Notes: generated by a model from the sequence alone, not told the origin. A stretch of 64,000 nucleotides of DNA from Chryseobacterium phosphatilyticum (GCF_002899825.2 NZ_PPED02000001.1:1488001-1552000); one strand, 5' to 3'. Counted from the stretch's first letter, positions 35,630 to 45,232 are shown. A program made the numbers and translations.

Positions 35630-36265
35630 ATGATTCCATTTCATGACCTTCCGTTTTTTATGCTGGCAGCCCTTATTCTGGCAATTAGCCCGGGGCCTAA
35701 CATGATTTATCTAATTTCAAAATCAATTACGCAAGGGAAAAAATCGGGATTTATTTCTTTAACAGGCATTATCTGTGGCTTTATGTTTCATATTATCATG
35801 GTATCTTTTGGTCTTACCGCAGTATTACTTGCCGTTCCTTTTGCCTATACCATTCTGAAAACACTGGGAACCGTTTACCTTTTATATCTGGCTTATCAGG
35901 CGATCAAACCCAAGAGCAAAAATATTTTTGAAGTTGATCATACCAGTGCTCATGATAGTCCTAAGAAATTATTTACTGTTGGTTTTTTAACGAATGTCCT
36001 TAATCCTAAAGTAGCTGTATTTTACTTATCATTTTTCCCTCAATTCATTAAACCCGGATATGGTTCGATATTCACACAGAGTTTGGAACTTGGTGTTGTA
36101 CAGGTTTTGCTAAGCTTCAGTGTTAATTTTATCATTGTTCTTACCGCAGCTAAAGTCGCTGTATTTTTTTCCAACAATCCGGTCTGGATCAGGGTACAGA
36201 AATGGTTTATGGCAAGTGTACTCACCTACCTGGCGGTGAAAATGGCTTTTTCAAAAGCAAAATAA
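35630..36265 (+). CDS. LysE/RhtB-family amino acid exporter
   Basis: 211 residues with six TM segments. The signature SPGPNMIYLISKS in the first cytoplasmic loop, the GIICGFMFHI helix and FLTNVLNPKVAVFYLSFFPQF are diagnostic of LysE/RhtB translocators. They export amino acids such as threonine, homoserine lactone or lysine. It is followed by a co-directional AraC gene that may regulate it. Confidence 0.94.
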   Translation: MIPFHDLPFFMLAALILAISPGPNMIYLISKSITQGKKSGFISLTGIICGFMFHIIMVSFGLTAVLLAVPFAYTILKTLGTVYLLYLAYQAIKPKSKNIFEVDHTSAHDSPKKLFTVGFLTNVLNPKVAVFYLSFFPQFIKPGYGSIFTQSLELGVVQVLLSFSVNFIIVLTAAKVAVFFSNNPVWIRVQKWFMASVLTYLAVKMAFSKAK

Positions 36266-36321
36266 CAGAGTCCTATATTCCTGTTAAGATATATTGTAGC
36301 TTTGTGAAATTGGTTTAAAAA

Positions 36322-37188
36322 ATGAAGACAATTCCTACCTACGATTTAAAAGATACTTCCGGACATCGTTTTCACGTGAAAAGAATGGATCTGCGTACTC
36401 AAAATGCGGAAGAAATTCTCATAGATAAAGGTATACACCGTGACAGTCATTATATTTTCACCTGTATGGAAAGTGGCCATGTCAAAATGATGGTAGATTT
36501 CAACATTATTGAAGCACAGGATCATGCTATTTTTTGTGTTTTACCGGGTCAGGTACACCAGGGGCTTCTGATGAAGGAAGTAAACGGATGGTTTGTTGCG
36601 GTAAAAGCAGATCTGGTTCCGGATGCTGTACGTTCTGTTTTTGAAGAATCTCTCGAAAGGATACAACCTTTAACTATTGACAAAGGTTGGGTTGCAAAGA
36701 TCAACTCTGCTGCGGCGATACTTCATGCTTCCTATACCGATGAGATGCTTACCTCTAAAGAAGGATTCTTGGTGGTACAATCACTACTTCACGCCTTTCT
36801 CGGAATGTTTGCGGTGATGTACTCCCGGGAAAATATTTCCCAAACTGCCGGAGACAATCGTTCTGTACAACTAACAAGAGCTTTCAGAATTAGGGTAAGG
36901 AAAAATTATAAAACCCTGAAAAGTCCATCAGAATATGCGGAGCAGCTTAATATTTCAAGAGGTTATCTTACAGAAGTTGTTCGCGAAGTAACCGGCAAGC
37001 CAGCACAGTATTGGATTCATCACGAAATTTTAATTGAAGCCAAACGTTTACTGGCATTTACACATCTGACGGTAAAAGAAATTGCTTACGAATTGGGGTA
37101 TAGTGATCATACTTATTTTAGCCGTTTATTTGCAAAACTGGAAGATCAGTCGCCTTCAGAATTCAGGAATGAAAATCAAAACAGATAA
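36322..37188 (+). CDS. AraC-family transcriptional regulator
   Basis: 288 residues: an N-terminal cupin (about 25-150) and an AraC HTH pair (about 195-285), ending YELGYSDHTYFSRLFAKL then a SPSEFR tail. A -7-like TAGCTTTG occurs at 36297-36304. It may be transcribed from its own promoter, and control of the LysE gene 57 bp upstream is likely but not shown. Confidence 0.92.
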   Translation: MKTIPTYDLKDTSGHRFHVKRMDLRTQNAEEILIDKGIHRDSHYIFTCMESGHVKMMVDFNIIEAQDHAIFCVLPGQVHQGLLMKEVNGWFVAVKADLVPDAVRSVFEESLERIQPLTIDKGWVAKINSAAAILHASYTDEMLTSKEGFLVVQSLLHAFLGMFAVMYSRENISQTAGDNRSVQLTRAFRIRVRKNYKTLKSPSEYAEQLNISRGYLTEVVREVTGKPAQYWIHHEILIEAKRLLAFTHLTVKEIAYELGYSDHTYFSRLFAKLEDQSPSEFRNENQNR

Positions 37189-37222
37189 TGAAGCAGGAAG
37201 TTTGAGGCTGGGAGATAATAGC
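37187..37222. repeat. Short interspersed repeat copy
   Basis: GAAGCAGGAAGTTTGAGGCTGGGAG-like text of the same family as the copies at 38136-38222 and 45083-45232. Mobile-looking, noncoding. Confidence 0.4.
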
Positions 37223-37409
37223 AATGATCCTGTACGTTTGTCTTTTTGAATAACTATTGAAATAGCAAACCGGGATTCGTTCTTTCAACTCAAAATGCTT
37301 CTCTTTAGATTTCCATCTCAACACTAATCCACGAAATATCCAATCAATTCCCTGAAACCGCTATGGCAATATTTTAATTTTGAAGCTTCCTTTGCAATAA
37401 AAATTATTT

Positions 37410-38132
37410 ATGCCAAGCCTACCAAAATGGATCAATGACACTGTAGAAAATGTTTGGTCCTCAAAATTTAAAGAATGTACAGTTACTCATATAGAACACA
37501 TTACACCGGATCTTCGTAAAATCCGTTTTGAAACGGATTTACAGGATGTTCAGTTTGAACCGGCTTATGCCATAGGGATAAGGATCAACGAGAGAGATTT
37601 TCGCAATTACTCACCTTTCAATTTTGACAAAGAAGCAGGAACTTTCGAAGTAGTCTTCCATGTACATGATGATACTGCTGTGGGAAGTCATTTTGTAACC
37701 CGATTATCAATGGGTGATTCTATCAAAATTTTAATGCCCAGAGGAAAACGTTTTTTTGAATCCGGTTCAAAAATTCATTTTTCCATAGGTGATGAGACCT
37801 CATTGGGAAGTTCTCTCTCTATCAAAGAAGCAGCGGAAGAATATAACGCTCTGTTTGTTTGCCTTCACGAACTGGAAGAGTGTTCGGCACTGGAAAAACT
37901 GAATTTATATGGTTATCACAGTCCTAAAAACAGTACAATGAAAATGATAGAAGCCCTTACGGACTTTCTGAGAGAAGAAAAAGAAACCATTTACCAGGAT
38001 GATGTCGTTTTTTATCTCACAGGAAACGGAGAAAGGATGTCATTGATCAGGAAGTTCCTTAAAGCTAAAGGTGTTTCACCAAAATGTATCAGATCACAAG
38101 CGTACTGGATAGAGGGAAAGAAAGGGTTATAG
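37410..38132 (+). CDS. Siderophore-interacting (FAD-binding ferric reductase) protein
   Basis: 240 residues. The ferredoxin-reductase-like beta barrel shows the FAD motif RNYSPFNFD (about 66-74) and GSHFVTRLSMGD, followed by a C-terminal domain that ends SQAYWIEGKKG. This fits the ViuB/SIP family, which reduces ferric siderophores to release iron in the cytoplasm. No Fur box was identified. Monocistronic. Confidence 0.88.
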   Translation: MPSLPKWINDTVENVWSSKFKECTVTHIEHITPDLRKIRFETDLQDVQFEPAYAIGIRINERDFRNYSPFNFDKEAGTFEVVFHVHDDTAVGSHFVTRLSMGDSIKILMPRGKRFFESGSKIHFSIGDETSLGSSLSIKEAAEEYNALFVCLHELEECSALEKLNLYGYHSPKNSTMKMIEALTDFLREEKETIYQDDVVFYLTGNGERMSLIRKFLKAKGVSPKCIRSQAYWIEGKKGL

Positions 38133-38135
38133 AAC

Positions 38136-38222
38136 CATGGGAAGTCGGAAGCGAGAAGCTGGAAGTTATATTTTTCCAATGAATAATAAAATAGTACTTC
38201 CAGCTCTGCCCCCTAAAATTGA
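38136..38222. repeat. Interspersed inverted repeat
   Basis: Outer arms read GAAGCTGGAAGT and ACTTCCAGCTC. The element has no coding frame. The same text family recurs at 37187 and 45083. It resembles genome-wide Chryseobacterium intergenic repeats. Confidence 0.45.
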
Positions 38223-38235
38223 AAGATATTACATT

Positions 38236-38814
38236 TTATTTTTGTTTTCGTCCCAATTCCTTCACTTTCTTCAACCACTGGAATCGCTGTTCATCTTTTG
38301 AGTTTCTGATGATTCCCACATAAGTTACTTTCACTGGCTTTACCCCACAATATTCCAGAGTTGATCTTTTAAGCTGATTCACACTGGGTCTTCCAAAAAA
38401 AAGACGATAATACCAACCGGGTTGATCTAAAGTGGTGATAATATGACCTGTTTTTCCTTTCAGAAGCTTATCCCACCATACAGAATTTTCTCTGTATTTA
38501 TAAGCCATCCCGGGTAAAAAAAGCCGATCTATAAACCCTTTTGTAATAGCAGGCAAACCTCCCCACCAGACAGGATGTATCCAAACCAGATGATCTGCCC
38601 ATTGTATGATTTCCCAGGCCTTAATCAGGTCAGGTTCCAGTTCCATTCTTTTTTGGTAGCCAAACTGCAGATTAGGATTAAAATTCAAATCCCGGATAAT
38701 GATTTCTTTTATCTCTGCTCCTGATTTCTCAGCTCCGTCTTTGTAAGCAGCTGCCACTCCGAAGTTGAAAGAATCCTTATGCGGATGTCCGTTGATGATG
38801 GCTATTTTTTTCAT
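38236..38814 (-). CDS. NAD(P)H-dependent quinone/flavin oxidoreductase
   Basis: 192 residues with a flavodoxin-2 fold: IINGHPHKDSFN (FMN loop), HLVWIHPVWWGGLPAITKG (FMN contact) and GIIRN. It matches the NAD(P)H:quinone reductase family (MdaB/KefF-like). It overlaps the 38811 gene by 4 bp, so the two are translationally coupled. Confidence 0.9.
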   Translation of the reverse strand: MKKIAIINGHPHKDSFNFGVAAAYKDGAEKSGAEIKEIIIRDLNFNPNLQFGYQKRMELEPDLIKAWEIIQWADHLVWIHPVWWGGLPAITKGFIDRLFLPGMAYKYRENSVWWDKLLKGKTGHIITTLDQPGWYYRLFFGRPSVNQLKRSTLEYCGVKPVKVTYVGIIRNSKDEQRFQWLKKVKELGRKQK

Positions 38815-39833
38815 TGTGTAATTTTTATATTGATGGTCTCATAAGAATTCAACTGGGTCAATAACGCCAGAGATTCGTGCAACTGGTGACTGAAGTACAC
38901 TTTATTTCTATGAGGATTCCTGATGAGTTCTTCTGTATGCAATACGGCTGATAAGGCTGTTAACTCAGCTTGCCCTTTAGTACTCTGCAAACTCAGCTTT
39001 TTATAGCCTTCCTGATCTTTTACAACAATTTCAAAAACCGACTGATCTCCGTTTCCGCTAGAACCAAAAATCATTTTCCTTTCTTTTAAAGATAAAATAT
39101 TAAAAATCCTCAGGTATTGAAAGCTACCAAGCAACCATGTTATAAATTTTGAATTATAAGTCATTTTTACACTCACATCCGGAACTCTTTCTACTTTGTT
39201 GAAAATGTAAAGATCCGGAACATCAAAGTTATAGGCACTTCTTTTTCCAATTCCAAAAGAAAAATCATAAGATTCGGTATCTAAAAAATGTCGGATAGAA
39301 ACAGGTTGGTCATTTTGATAACGATGAAAGGGAACGGCTACATTTTCGGCCATAAAATGAGCTGAACTTTCTCCTGCCTTATCCTTTACTGAATAGTACA
39401 CAAAAAGTTTTACCTCTTCCGCATCAGAATTATCTGAAATGGCATTGACCAGTCCGGGAACAATTCCTCCCATCCATCCTGAGCTGAATACAATCCTGCT
39501 GTTGATCTCATTGCGTTTTGTAATATCATAAGCTTTTACAAGATCAGGTGTCGGTTTCGTAATATCGAGGTAATCAATATGATGCTTTATCGCAAACTGA
39601 AGGATTTGATCTGATTTATCATTAACTGAAAGAATAAGCAGGTTAATTTTATGATCAGAAATTGTTGTGAAAGTACCGGGATCAGTAACATCAATTTTCA
39701 AATCTTTATTGGTTTTGCCGCCTTTCCGACCTCCAATAAAAATATTGAATTGAGGATTGCGTGATTGCAGAATACGCGCTATTGTTTTACCTACTAAACC
39801 GTTTCCTCCTATAATCAGAATATTTTGCTCCAT
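38811..39833 (-). CDS. Saccharopine-dehydrogenase-like NAD(P)-binding protein
   Basis: About 340 residues. The start at 39833 (MEQNILIIGGNGLVGKTIAR) is preferred; another ATG lies five codons upstream. The Rossmann motif is GGNGLVG (9-15). The family is the saccharopine dehydrogenase-like/epimerase-like group with no specific substrate assigned. Operonic with the quinone reductase. Confidence 0.82.
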   Translation of the reverse strand: MEQNILIIGGNGLVGKTIARILQSRNPQFNIFIGGRKGGKTNKDLKIDVTDPGTFTTISDHKINLLILSVNDKSDQILQFAIKHHIDYLDITKPTPDLVKAYDITKRNEINSRIVFSSGWMGGIVPGLVNAISDNSDAEEVKLFVYYSVKDKAGESSAHFMAENVAVPFHRYQNDQPVSIRHFLDTESYDFSFGIGKRSAYNFDVPDLYIFNKVERVPDVSVKMTYNSKFITWLLGSFQYLRIFNILSLKERKMIFGSSGNGDQSVFEIVVKDQEGYKKLSLQSTKGQAELTALSAVLHTEELIRNPHRNKVYFSHQLHESLALLTQLNSYETINIKITQ

Positions 39834-39886
39834 ATGTTTTTTTGACAAAATTATAGAGCTCCGGGTTCGATATGCAGGACAAATGT

Positions 39887-40456
39887 CTAAAAAGAAATTT
39901 CCTTTCTGATCCGGCTCAAATGCCTTTGGGTAATGCCAAGATAAGAAGCCAGATACTGAAGAGAAATATTTTGGATATAATCCGGATGATTTCTAAGAAG
40001 GGTTTCATATCGTTGAGCAGCAGTATCTCTTTGAAGCTGGAAAAATCTGTTTTCAAGCTCAAGATATTCCTGTTCGGCAATGATTTTTAAAAATTTGATC
40101 CAGTTAATATTTTCATGCACCAGGTCATCTACTGCTTCTTTTTTCAAAACCATCAGTTCTGCGTCGGTAATAGCCTGCATGCTTTCTTTGCTAAGACAAT
40201 CGGAAATAAAGGAAGAATAGGCTGCCATCATCGTATTGGGAAACCTGAAACAATACGTCATATCTTTTCCGTCATCAGCCATATAGAAAGAACGGAAAAT
40301 ACCTGATTTTATAAATGCTACTTCCTTACACCTTTCTCCTTCCCGTACAAAATATTCATTTTTACCGACTTCCCTCACTTCAAAAAGTTGTAAAAATGCA
40401 TGTATTTCATTTTCTGAAAATAAATTGAAACTTTGAAAATACTCCTTTGCCGTCAT
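39887..40456 (-). CDS. Crp/Fnr-family transcriptional regulator
   Basis: 189 residues from the ATG at 40456. A frame extending to 40513 would add a hydrophobic tail with no ribosome site. The cyclic-nucleotide-binding-like domain (about 20-120) includes YFVREGERCKEVAFIKSGIF. The C-terminal HTH is QYLASYLGITQRHLSRIRKE. Upstream of, and co-directional with, the oxidoreductase pair, which it may control. Confidence 0.88.
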   Translation of the reverse strand: MTAKEYFQSFNLFSENEIHAFLQLFEVREVGKNEYFVREGERCKEVAFIKSGIFRSFYMADDGKDMTYCFRFPNTMMAAYSSFISDCLSKESMQAITDAELMVLKKEAVDDLVHENINWIKFLKIIAEQEYLELENRFFQLQRDTAAQRYETLLRNHPDYIQNISLQYLASYLGITQRHLSRIRKEISF

Positions 40457-40616
40457 TTTAATGGGTAATGCTTCCTGATTGTTTTCTGCGAAAATAAATA
40501 AAAAACAGGACATTTTTAAGTTAGAGAATAAGAGAGAGTGTAAGAGTTGATAACATTCTAAAAATTATAATTTCCTTCTTTACCATCTCAGCATTCCTCA
40601 GTTTTTTCGTTTTCAC

Positions 40617-40703
40617 AAAAAAAAGACCATCTCAGGACGAGATGATCTTACTACCGTTTTGAATTTACTAAGTTATATATGAAGATATGAATGATGTTTT
40701 TTG
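40617..40703 (-). ncRNA. Candidate small RNA or leader
   Basis: A minus-strand -7 box TATCTTTG (40710-40717) is followed about 60-90 nt later by a hairpin, AAGATCATCTC-gtcct-GAGATGGTCTT (one mismatch), with a run of eight T at 40617-40624. This would give a transcript of about 85 nt that ends before the Crp-like gene. No -33 match was found. It could also be the leader/attenuator of that gene. Confidence 0.3.
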
Positions 40704-40786
40704 ATGGGACAAAGATAGACCGCCTCTTTATTTTTCCTCTCAGGGGAATCCCTAAAACTTTATCCGTAAAAATACGGTTGTATGAT

Positions 40787-40816
40787 AAAAAAAGCCCTGT
40801 AAGAAATACTCACAGG
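40787..40816 (-). terminator. Terminator of pepP
   Basis: On the minus strand CCTGTGAG-tattt-CTTACAGG (one G-U) precedes GCTTTTTTT, about 75 bp past the stop. Confidence 0.7.
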
Positions 40817-40888
40817 ACTTTAACTTATCTAACAATTATTTTGTTTATCAACTAATTTTCAATGTTTTTCATTGAAATTATTCCGTTT

Positions 40889-42658
40889 TTATAATGGGCT
40901 TACCAATTCTAAGAACCATTCTTTCACTTCTCCTTCCAGATATGGACCTATTTTTTCTTCACACGTTTTGTGGTAAGCATTTAGCCACGCAATTTCTGAT
41001 TCTGAAAGAATGTCTTTTACAACGGTATCTTTGAAGAACGGGCAGAATGTTAAAGTTTCGAATTCATAGAATGTTCCATGAATTGTTTTTTCTGCTTCTT
41101 TTACGGCAATCAGGTTTTCGTGACGAATTCCATATTGACCTTCAAGGTAATACCCCGGTTCATTGGAACAAACCATTCCCGGAAGAAGATCCTGAGCATT
41201 CAGGTCTTTTCTGATATTTTGTGGACCCTCGTGAACATTCATGAAACTTCCTACTCCATGTCCTGTTCCGTGGTTAAAGTCTTTCCCTTCCATCCACAGC
41301 GGAAGTCTTGCGATGGCATCAAGGTGTACTCCTTTGGTTCCTTTCGGGAACTTTACCATTGATAAACGGATCAGTCCCTGTAGTACTAATGTTGAGTTCC
41401 TTTTAAACTCATCAGAAGCTGTTCCTAAGGCAAAGGTTCTTGTAATATCGGTTGTTCCTTCAAGGTATTGACCTCCTGAATCTACCAAAATGGTTTCTGC
41501 ATTAGTCACTTCTTTACTTCCCTCTTTCTTTGCAGAATAGTGCATAATGGCACCATTATCTTTATATCCCACAATAGAACCAAAGCTTTCTCCTACAAAG
41601 TTTTCTCCTTCAGCACGGAATCCTCTCAGTTTTTCACCGATAGAATATTCGTTCATTGCTTCTTTTCCTGCATTGTGAGTCAACCAGTATAAGAATTTCA
41701 CCATGGCAACACCATCTCTCACCATTACTTTTCTGAAACCTTCCAACTCAGTTTCGTTTTTCTGAGCCTTCATAAGGTTGCCCGGAACCGGTGCTTTGAT
41801 AAATTGATTATCTGCTTTTAGCGTTTCAAAAACCTGTTGGTTGGTATTTGGAGAAACCAAGACTTTTTCATTTCTGAACCCTTTCAGGTAGTTGTAGAAT
41901 TCTTCGTAAGGCATCATTTTCACGAAGGCCTCATCCATTTGTTTTCTGGCTTCTACTTCCATTTTTTCAAGGCCTGTGAAGAGCACTGCATCATTTTTTG
42001 TGATGACAACATACCCTAGGAATACAGGATTACTCTGTACATCACTTCCTCTCAGGTTCACTGTCCATGCAACATCATCCAGACTGGAGATGATATGAAC
42101 TGTAGCTTCCTGTTCTTCCATTTTCTGACGGATCGCAGAGATTTTATCAGCCACTGATTTACCGGCTCTTTCAACTGGCTGTACAAAGATCGGATTCGCA
42201 GACGGGGTTCCTCTTTCTGTCCAGACTTGCTTTAAAAGCGGAAGATCGACCAGTGTAATATTTTTTGAATTCAATTTTTGAGAAAGGAGTTCCCAGTTGG
42301 CATTTGATGCTGCTAAAGCATTCACTGCCACTTTACCTCCGTTTGGAATTTCTGAAATAATCCAGTCGATATAATTAGGGGTACCTTCTATCCCGTCTTT
42401 GAAAAGGTCGATTCCCGAACCATCCAATTCGATAGCTGCCTGGGTAAAGTATCTTCCGTCTGTCCAAAGACCGGCCTTATCTTTAGTAACTACCACAAAT
42501 CCGGCAGAGCCTAAAAATCCTGACAACCAGGATCTCTCCTGCCATTCTTCAGGAAGATACTCACTCATATGCGGATCAGCAGAATATACTATAAATGCAT
42601 CAACATTATTTTTCTGCATTTCTTCACGAAGCGCAGCAACTTTTTCCTTTGAAGTCAT
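40889..42658 (-). CDS. pepP: Xaa-Pro aminopeptidase (peptidase family M24B)
   Basis: 589 residues, the three-domain type. Two creatinase-like domains (about 1-310) precede the pita-bread catalytic domain. Metal ligands are in LVDSGGQYLEGTTDITRT (two Asp), GTGHGVGSFMNVHE (His), CSNEPGYYLEG (Glu) and GIRHENL (Glu). It removes N-terminal residues before proline. No signal peptide. The gene symbol is by family homology. Confidence 0.95.
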   Translation of the reverse strand: MTSKEKVAALREEMQKNNVDAFIVYSADPHMSEYLPEEWQERSWLSGFLGSAGFVVVTKDKAGLWTDGRYFTQAAIELDGSGIDLFKDGIEGTPNYIDWIISEIPNGGKVAVNALAASNANWELLSQKLNSKNITLVDLPLLKQVWTERGTPSANPIFVQPVERAGKSVADKISAIRQKMEEQEATVHIISSLDDVAWTVNLRGSDVQSNPVFLGYVVITKNDAVLFTGLEKMEVEARKQMDEAFVKMMPYEEFYNYLKGFRNEKVLVSPNTNQQVFETLKADNQFIKAPVPGNLMKAQKNETELEGFRKVMVRDGVAMVKFLYWLTHNAGKEAMNEYSIGEKLRGFRAEGENFVGESFGSIVGYKDNGAIMHYSAKKEGSKEVTNAETILVDSGGQYLEGTTDITRTFALGTASDEFKRNSTLVLQGLIRLSMVKFPKGTKGVHLDAIARLPLWMEGKDFNHGTGHGVGSFMNVHEGPQNIRKDLNAQDLLPGMVCSNEPGYYLEGQYGIRHENLIAVKEAEKTIHGTFYEFETLTFCPFFKDTVVKDILSESEIAWLNAYHKTCEEKIGPYLEGEVKEWFLELVSPL

Positions 42659-42924
42659 TCTTTTCTTTTTTAAACACCGAAAGTTACGAAAATTTTGAAG
42701 CTAAAAGGCTAAATAGACAGTCTAATTTCCTTGACAAACTGTTATTTTTTAGGTAATCATCAGTTACAATATGGATAATTGAATAGGTGACCTCATTTTA
42801 TTAATTATTGCATCACGAAAGTTTTCTCAATACTTATTTTTTTAAGTTAAAAGCTTCATTCCTATAAATGAATACATACAATTTTAAAAATCAAAGACTT
42901 TGACATTGTATAACAAGCTAAAAT

Positions 42925-43154
42925 TTAATTTTTAAAATAATATTTCGCGATGTTATCTGCTATCGAAGAGGTTTCAACTCCGGTAAGGTTGGTGAGTAGA
43001 ATAACAGCCCAATGATCATCAGGATAAATATTAACCGAAGCATGTCACGCTTATCATTTTCCATAAGTTGCATAATGCTGACAGCAATAAATATTTTAGC
43101 AATGGAATTGATAGAAAATTTTGTAGTATGGCTGAGGTATCTAAAATTCAACAT
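42925..43154 (-). pseudogene. Internally deleted beta-lactamase-family serine hydrolase
   Basis: Minus-strand text starts with the S-x-x-K region, KFSINSIAKIFIAVSIMQLM, typical of class C/esterase N-termini. It then jumps, in another frame, to a C-terminal block, VNIYPDDHWAVILLTNLTGV, and SSIADNIAKYYFK before TAA at 42925. The full family protein has some 300 residues between these parts, so this is a remnant of a large internal deletion. Confidence 0.7.
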
Positions 43155-43334
43155 TGTTTACGGTTTGTGCAAAAAGAGGGTTTACTATCACAAATTATAA
43201 ATCACATCATTCAAACTTCTAAAAGCATTAAAATATCAAACATATTTAATTAATAATCTCTTTTTCATGAAAAAAAAGCTACCACATTATTACTTTTATA
43301 ATTTTTTGGAAAGATTATTGCTACATTCTACCTT

Positions 43335-43772
43335 ATGAAACAGCAGAACTACAAAAATCACAGAAAATTTTATCCACCACATCATTTTATATACCTTCCT
43401 GTATTATTTGTATTGGAAATCTTTGGGCTCTATAAAATTGGGAATGATTCTCAGAATCAACTTATCTGGATTTTGTTTTCTATTGTGATCTTCCTGCTTT
43501 TTTATCTGGCATTCATGACAAGGCAGCATTATGCTTTGGGACTTCAAAACCGTATGGTTGTTCTTGAATTCCGGCAACGGTATTTTGAAATTTTTAACCT
43601 CAGGTCGGATGAAATGGTTGAAAAATTAAGATTTGACCAGATTGCAGCTTTACGTTTTGCCTATGACGATGAATTCAAAGAGCTTCTCTATAAGGCTCTT
43701 CACGAAAATATTTCCGGAGATGAGATCAAAAGATCCATCAAAAACTGGAGAGCTGACCAAAGCAGAATTTAA
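43335..43772 (+). CDS. DUF6526 family protein
   Basis: 145 residues: a QNYKNHRKFYPPHHF start, two adjacent TM helices (about 18-62), and a cytoplasmic amphipathic C-terminus (RSDEMVEKLRFDQIAALRFA). This is a common Bacteroidetes membrane protein of unknown function. The two small genes that follow are close and co-directional. Confidence 0.85.
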   Translation: MKQQNYKNHRKFYPPHHFIYLPVLFVLEIFGLYKIGNDSQNQLIWILFSIVIFLLFYLAFMTRQHYALGLQNRMVVLEFRQRYFEIFNLRSDEMVEKLRFDQIAALRFAYDDEFKELLYKALHENISGDEIKRSIKNWRADQSRI

Positions 43773-43793
43773 TAAACACCAAAAAATTGAACT

Positions 43794-43961
43794 ATGAAAA
43801 AATGGAGCTTTTACAGTATTACAATATTAAGTTTGTTGACACTAACAAGTTGTGAAGCAGTAGGAACAATCTTTAAGGCCGGAATGTGGTGGGGAATCAT
43901 TTTAGTCTGTATAATAGTAGTCATTCTTTTCTTGATTTTTTCGAAGGGTAAAAACTCTTAA
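43794..43961 (+). CDS. Small lipoprotein/membrane peptide (55 aa)
   Basis: The 55-codon frame runs from ATG 43794 to TAA 43961. Signal-like start with lipobox LTSC (Cys 20), then a TM helix (WWGIILVCIIVVILFLIFSK). It sits 21 bp after the DUF6526 gene and 9 bp before the topoisomerase gene, an arrangement typical of Chryseobacterium, where such peptides are often misannotated as phosphatidate cytidylyltransferase. Function unknown. Confidence 0.75.
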   Translation: MKKWSFYSITILSLLTLTSCEAVGTIFKAGMWWGIILVCIIVVILFLIFSKGKNS

Positions 43962-43970
43962 CCATGTTTT

Positions 43971-45077
43971 ATGGAGAAGAATACAGACTTAGAGATTATT
44001 TCTCATTTAAAGCCATCAAAGATTGTTCAAATCATGAAGAGCCCGGAAGCTTCTGCAAAGGCGGTACATCTCGTATATACCACCGATGCAGAAACCACCG
44101 GAATCACCCGTAAGAAAACCGGAAAAAAATATTCTTATTATAAGGATGGTAAAAAAATCAAAGACAAAGATGAAATCACCAGAATCAACAAACTGGTGCT
44201 TCCTCCGGCATGGGAAAATGTTTGGATTTGTGCGCTGGAAAATGGTCATCTTCAAGCCACAGGTTTTGATGTAAAGAAAAGAAAGCAATATCGCTATCAT
44301 TCTCTGTGGAGTGCCTTGCGAAATCATACAAAATTTTACCGGATGCTTCAGTTTGGATACGCTCTGCCTGACATCCGGCTTCATATAGAACAGGATCTCG
44401 CTTTAAGGAATTTTGAAAAACGGAAAATACTGGCCCTGATCGTAAGTCTTATGCAAAGAACCAATATTCGCATAGGGAATAACGTGTATGAAAAGCTATA
44501 TGGATCGTTTGGATTGACAACGCTTAAGGACAAACATGTGGAAATAAAAGGCCAAAAGATTACTTTTTCTTTTAAAGGTAAGAAAGGGGTAATGCATCAT
44601 GTCGATCTCAGAAGCAAAAGACTCGCCAGATTGGTTCAGAAATGTAAGGATATTCCCGGAAAAGAACTGTTCCAATATCTTGATGATGAAGGAAACCGTC
44701 ATTCTGTAGATTCCGGGATGGTGAATGAGTACATCAAAGAAATAAGCGGTGAAGATTTTACAGCTAAAGATTTCAGAACCTGGTCCGGAACGGTAAATGC
44801 ATTGATTGCTTTTAAAGAAATCGGATATGCAGAAAACAACACTGAGTATAAAAAGAAAGTGAAGGAAGCCCTGGATATTGTTGCTGAGCACCTCGGAAAT
44901 ACCACCGCTGTATGCCGGAAATATTATGTTCATCCTTTAGTCATCAACCTTTACGAAAATAACACAATCAAAAAGTATCTTGACGAACTGGAAATCATTG
45001 AAGAAAATGATGGAAAAGCCGATCTTACAAAAGAAGAAAGACTTGTTCTTAAGATTTTGGAGAACGAGAAAATGTAA
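43971..45077 (+). CDS. DNA topoisomerase IB
   Basis: 368 residues with the poxvirus-like type IB layout: an N-terminal DNA-binding domain and a C-terminal catalytic domain with the invariant tyrosine. The active Tyr is Y319 in CRKYYVHP. Supporting blocks are LVLPPAWENVWI and DFRTWSGTVNA. It relaxes supercoils through a 3'-phosphotyrosyl intermediate. The gene is last in a three-gene cluster. Confidence 0.93.
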   Translation: MEKNTDLEIISHLKPSKIVQIMKSPEASAKAVHLVYTTDAETTGITRKKTGKKYSYYKDGKKIKDKDEITRINKLVLPPAWENVWICALENGHLQATGFDVKKRKQYRYHSLWSALRNHTKFYRMLQFGYALPDIRLHIEQDLALRNFEKRKILALIVSLMQRTNIRIGNNVYEKLYGSFGLTTLKDKHVEIKGQKITFSFKGKKGVMHHVDLRSKRLARLVQKCKDIPGKELFQYLDDEGNRHSVDSGMVNEYIKEISGEDFTAKDFRTWSGTVNALIAFKEIGYAENNTEYKKKVKEALDIVAEHLGNTTAVCRKYYVHPLVINLYENNTIKKYLDELEIIEENDGKADLTKEERLVLKILENEKM

Positions 45078-45082
45078 GTTTT

Positions 45083-45232
45083 GAAGTCGAAAGCCATGGG
45101 CTGGAAGTATTATCAGACACTATTGTTATGAATGTCGTTTTTAATTAATTCCTTAAAATCCTATTCACTTAAAAGGTTAAGCTTTAATGAATAGAGTAAA
45201 GTACTTCCATCTCCCAGCCTCCAGCTTCTAGC
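45083..45232. repeat. Interspersed inverted repeat
   Basis: Left end reads GAAGTCGAAAGCCATGGGCTGGAAGT. The right end carries the complementary text ACTTCCATCTCCCAGCCTCCAGCTTC. No coding frame. Same family as the copies near 37.2 and 38.1 kb. Confidence 0.45.

Larger units (their letters stand above)
40457..40888. other. Intergenic region between crp-like and pepP genes
   Basis: 432 bp. It holds the candidate small RNA at 40617-40703, the pepP terminator at 40787-40816 and a small CCGTA-aaaa-TACGG hairpin at 40764-40777. No further coding frame is supported. Confidence 0.5.
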
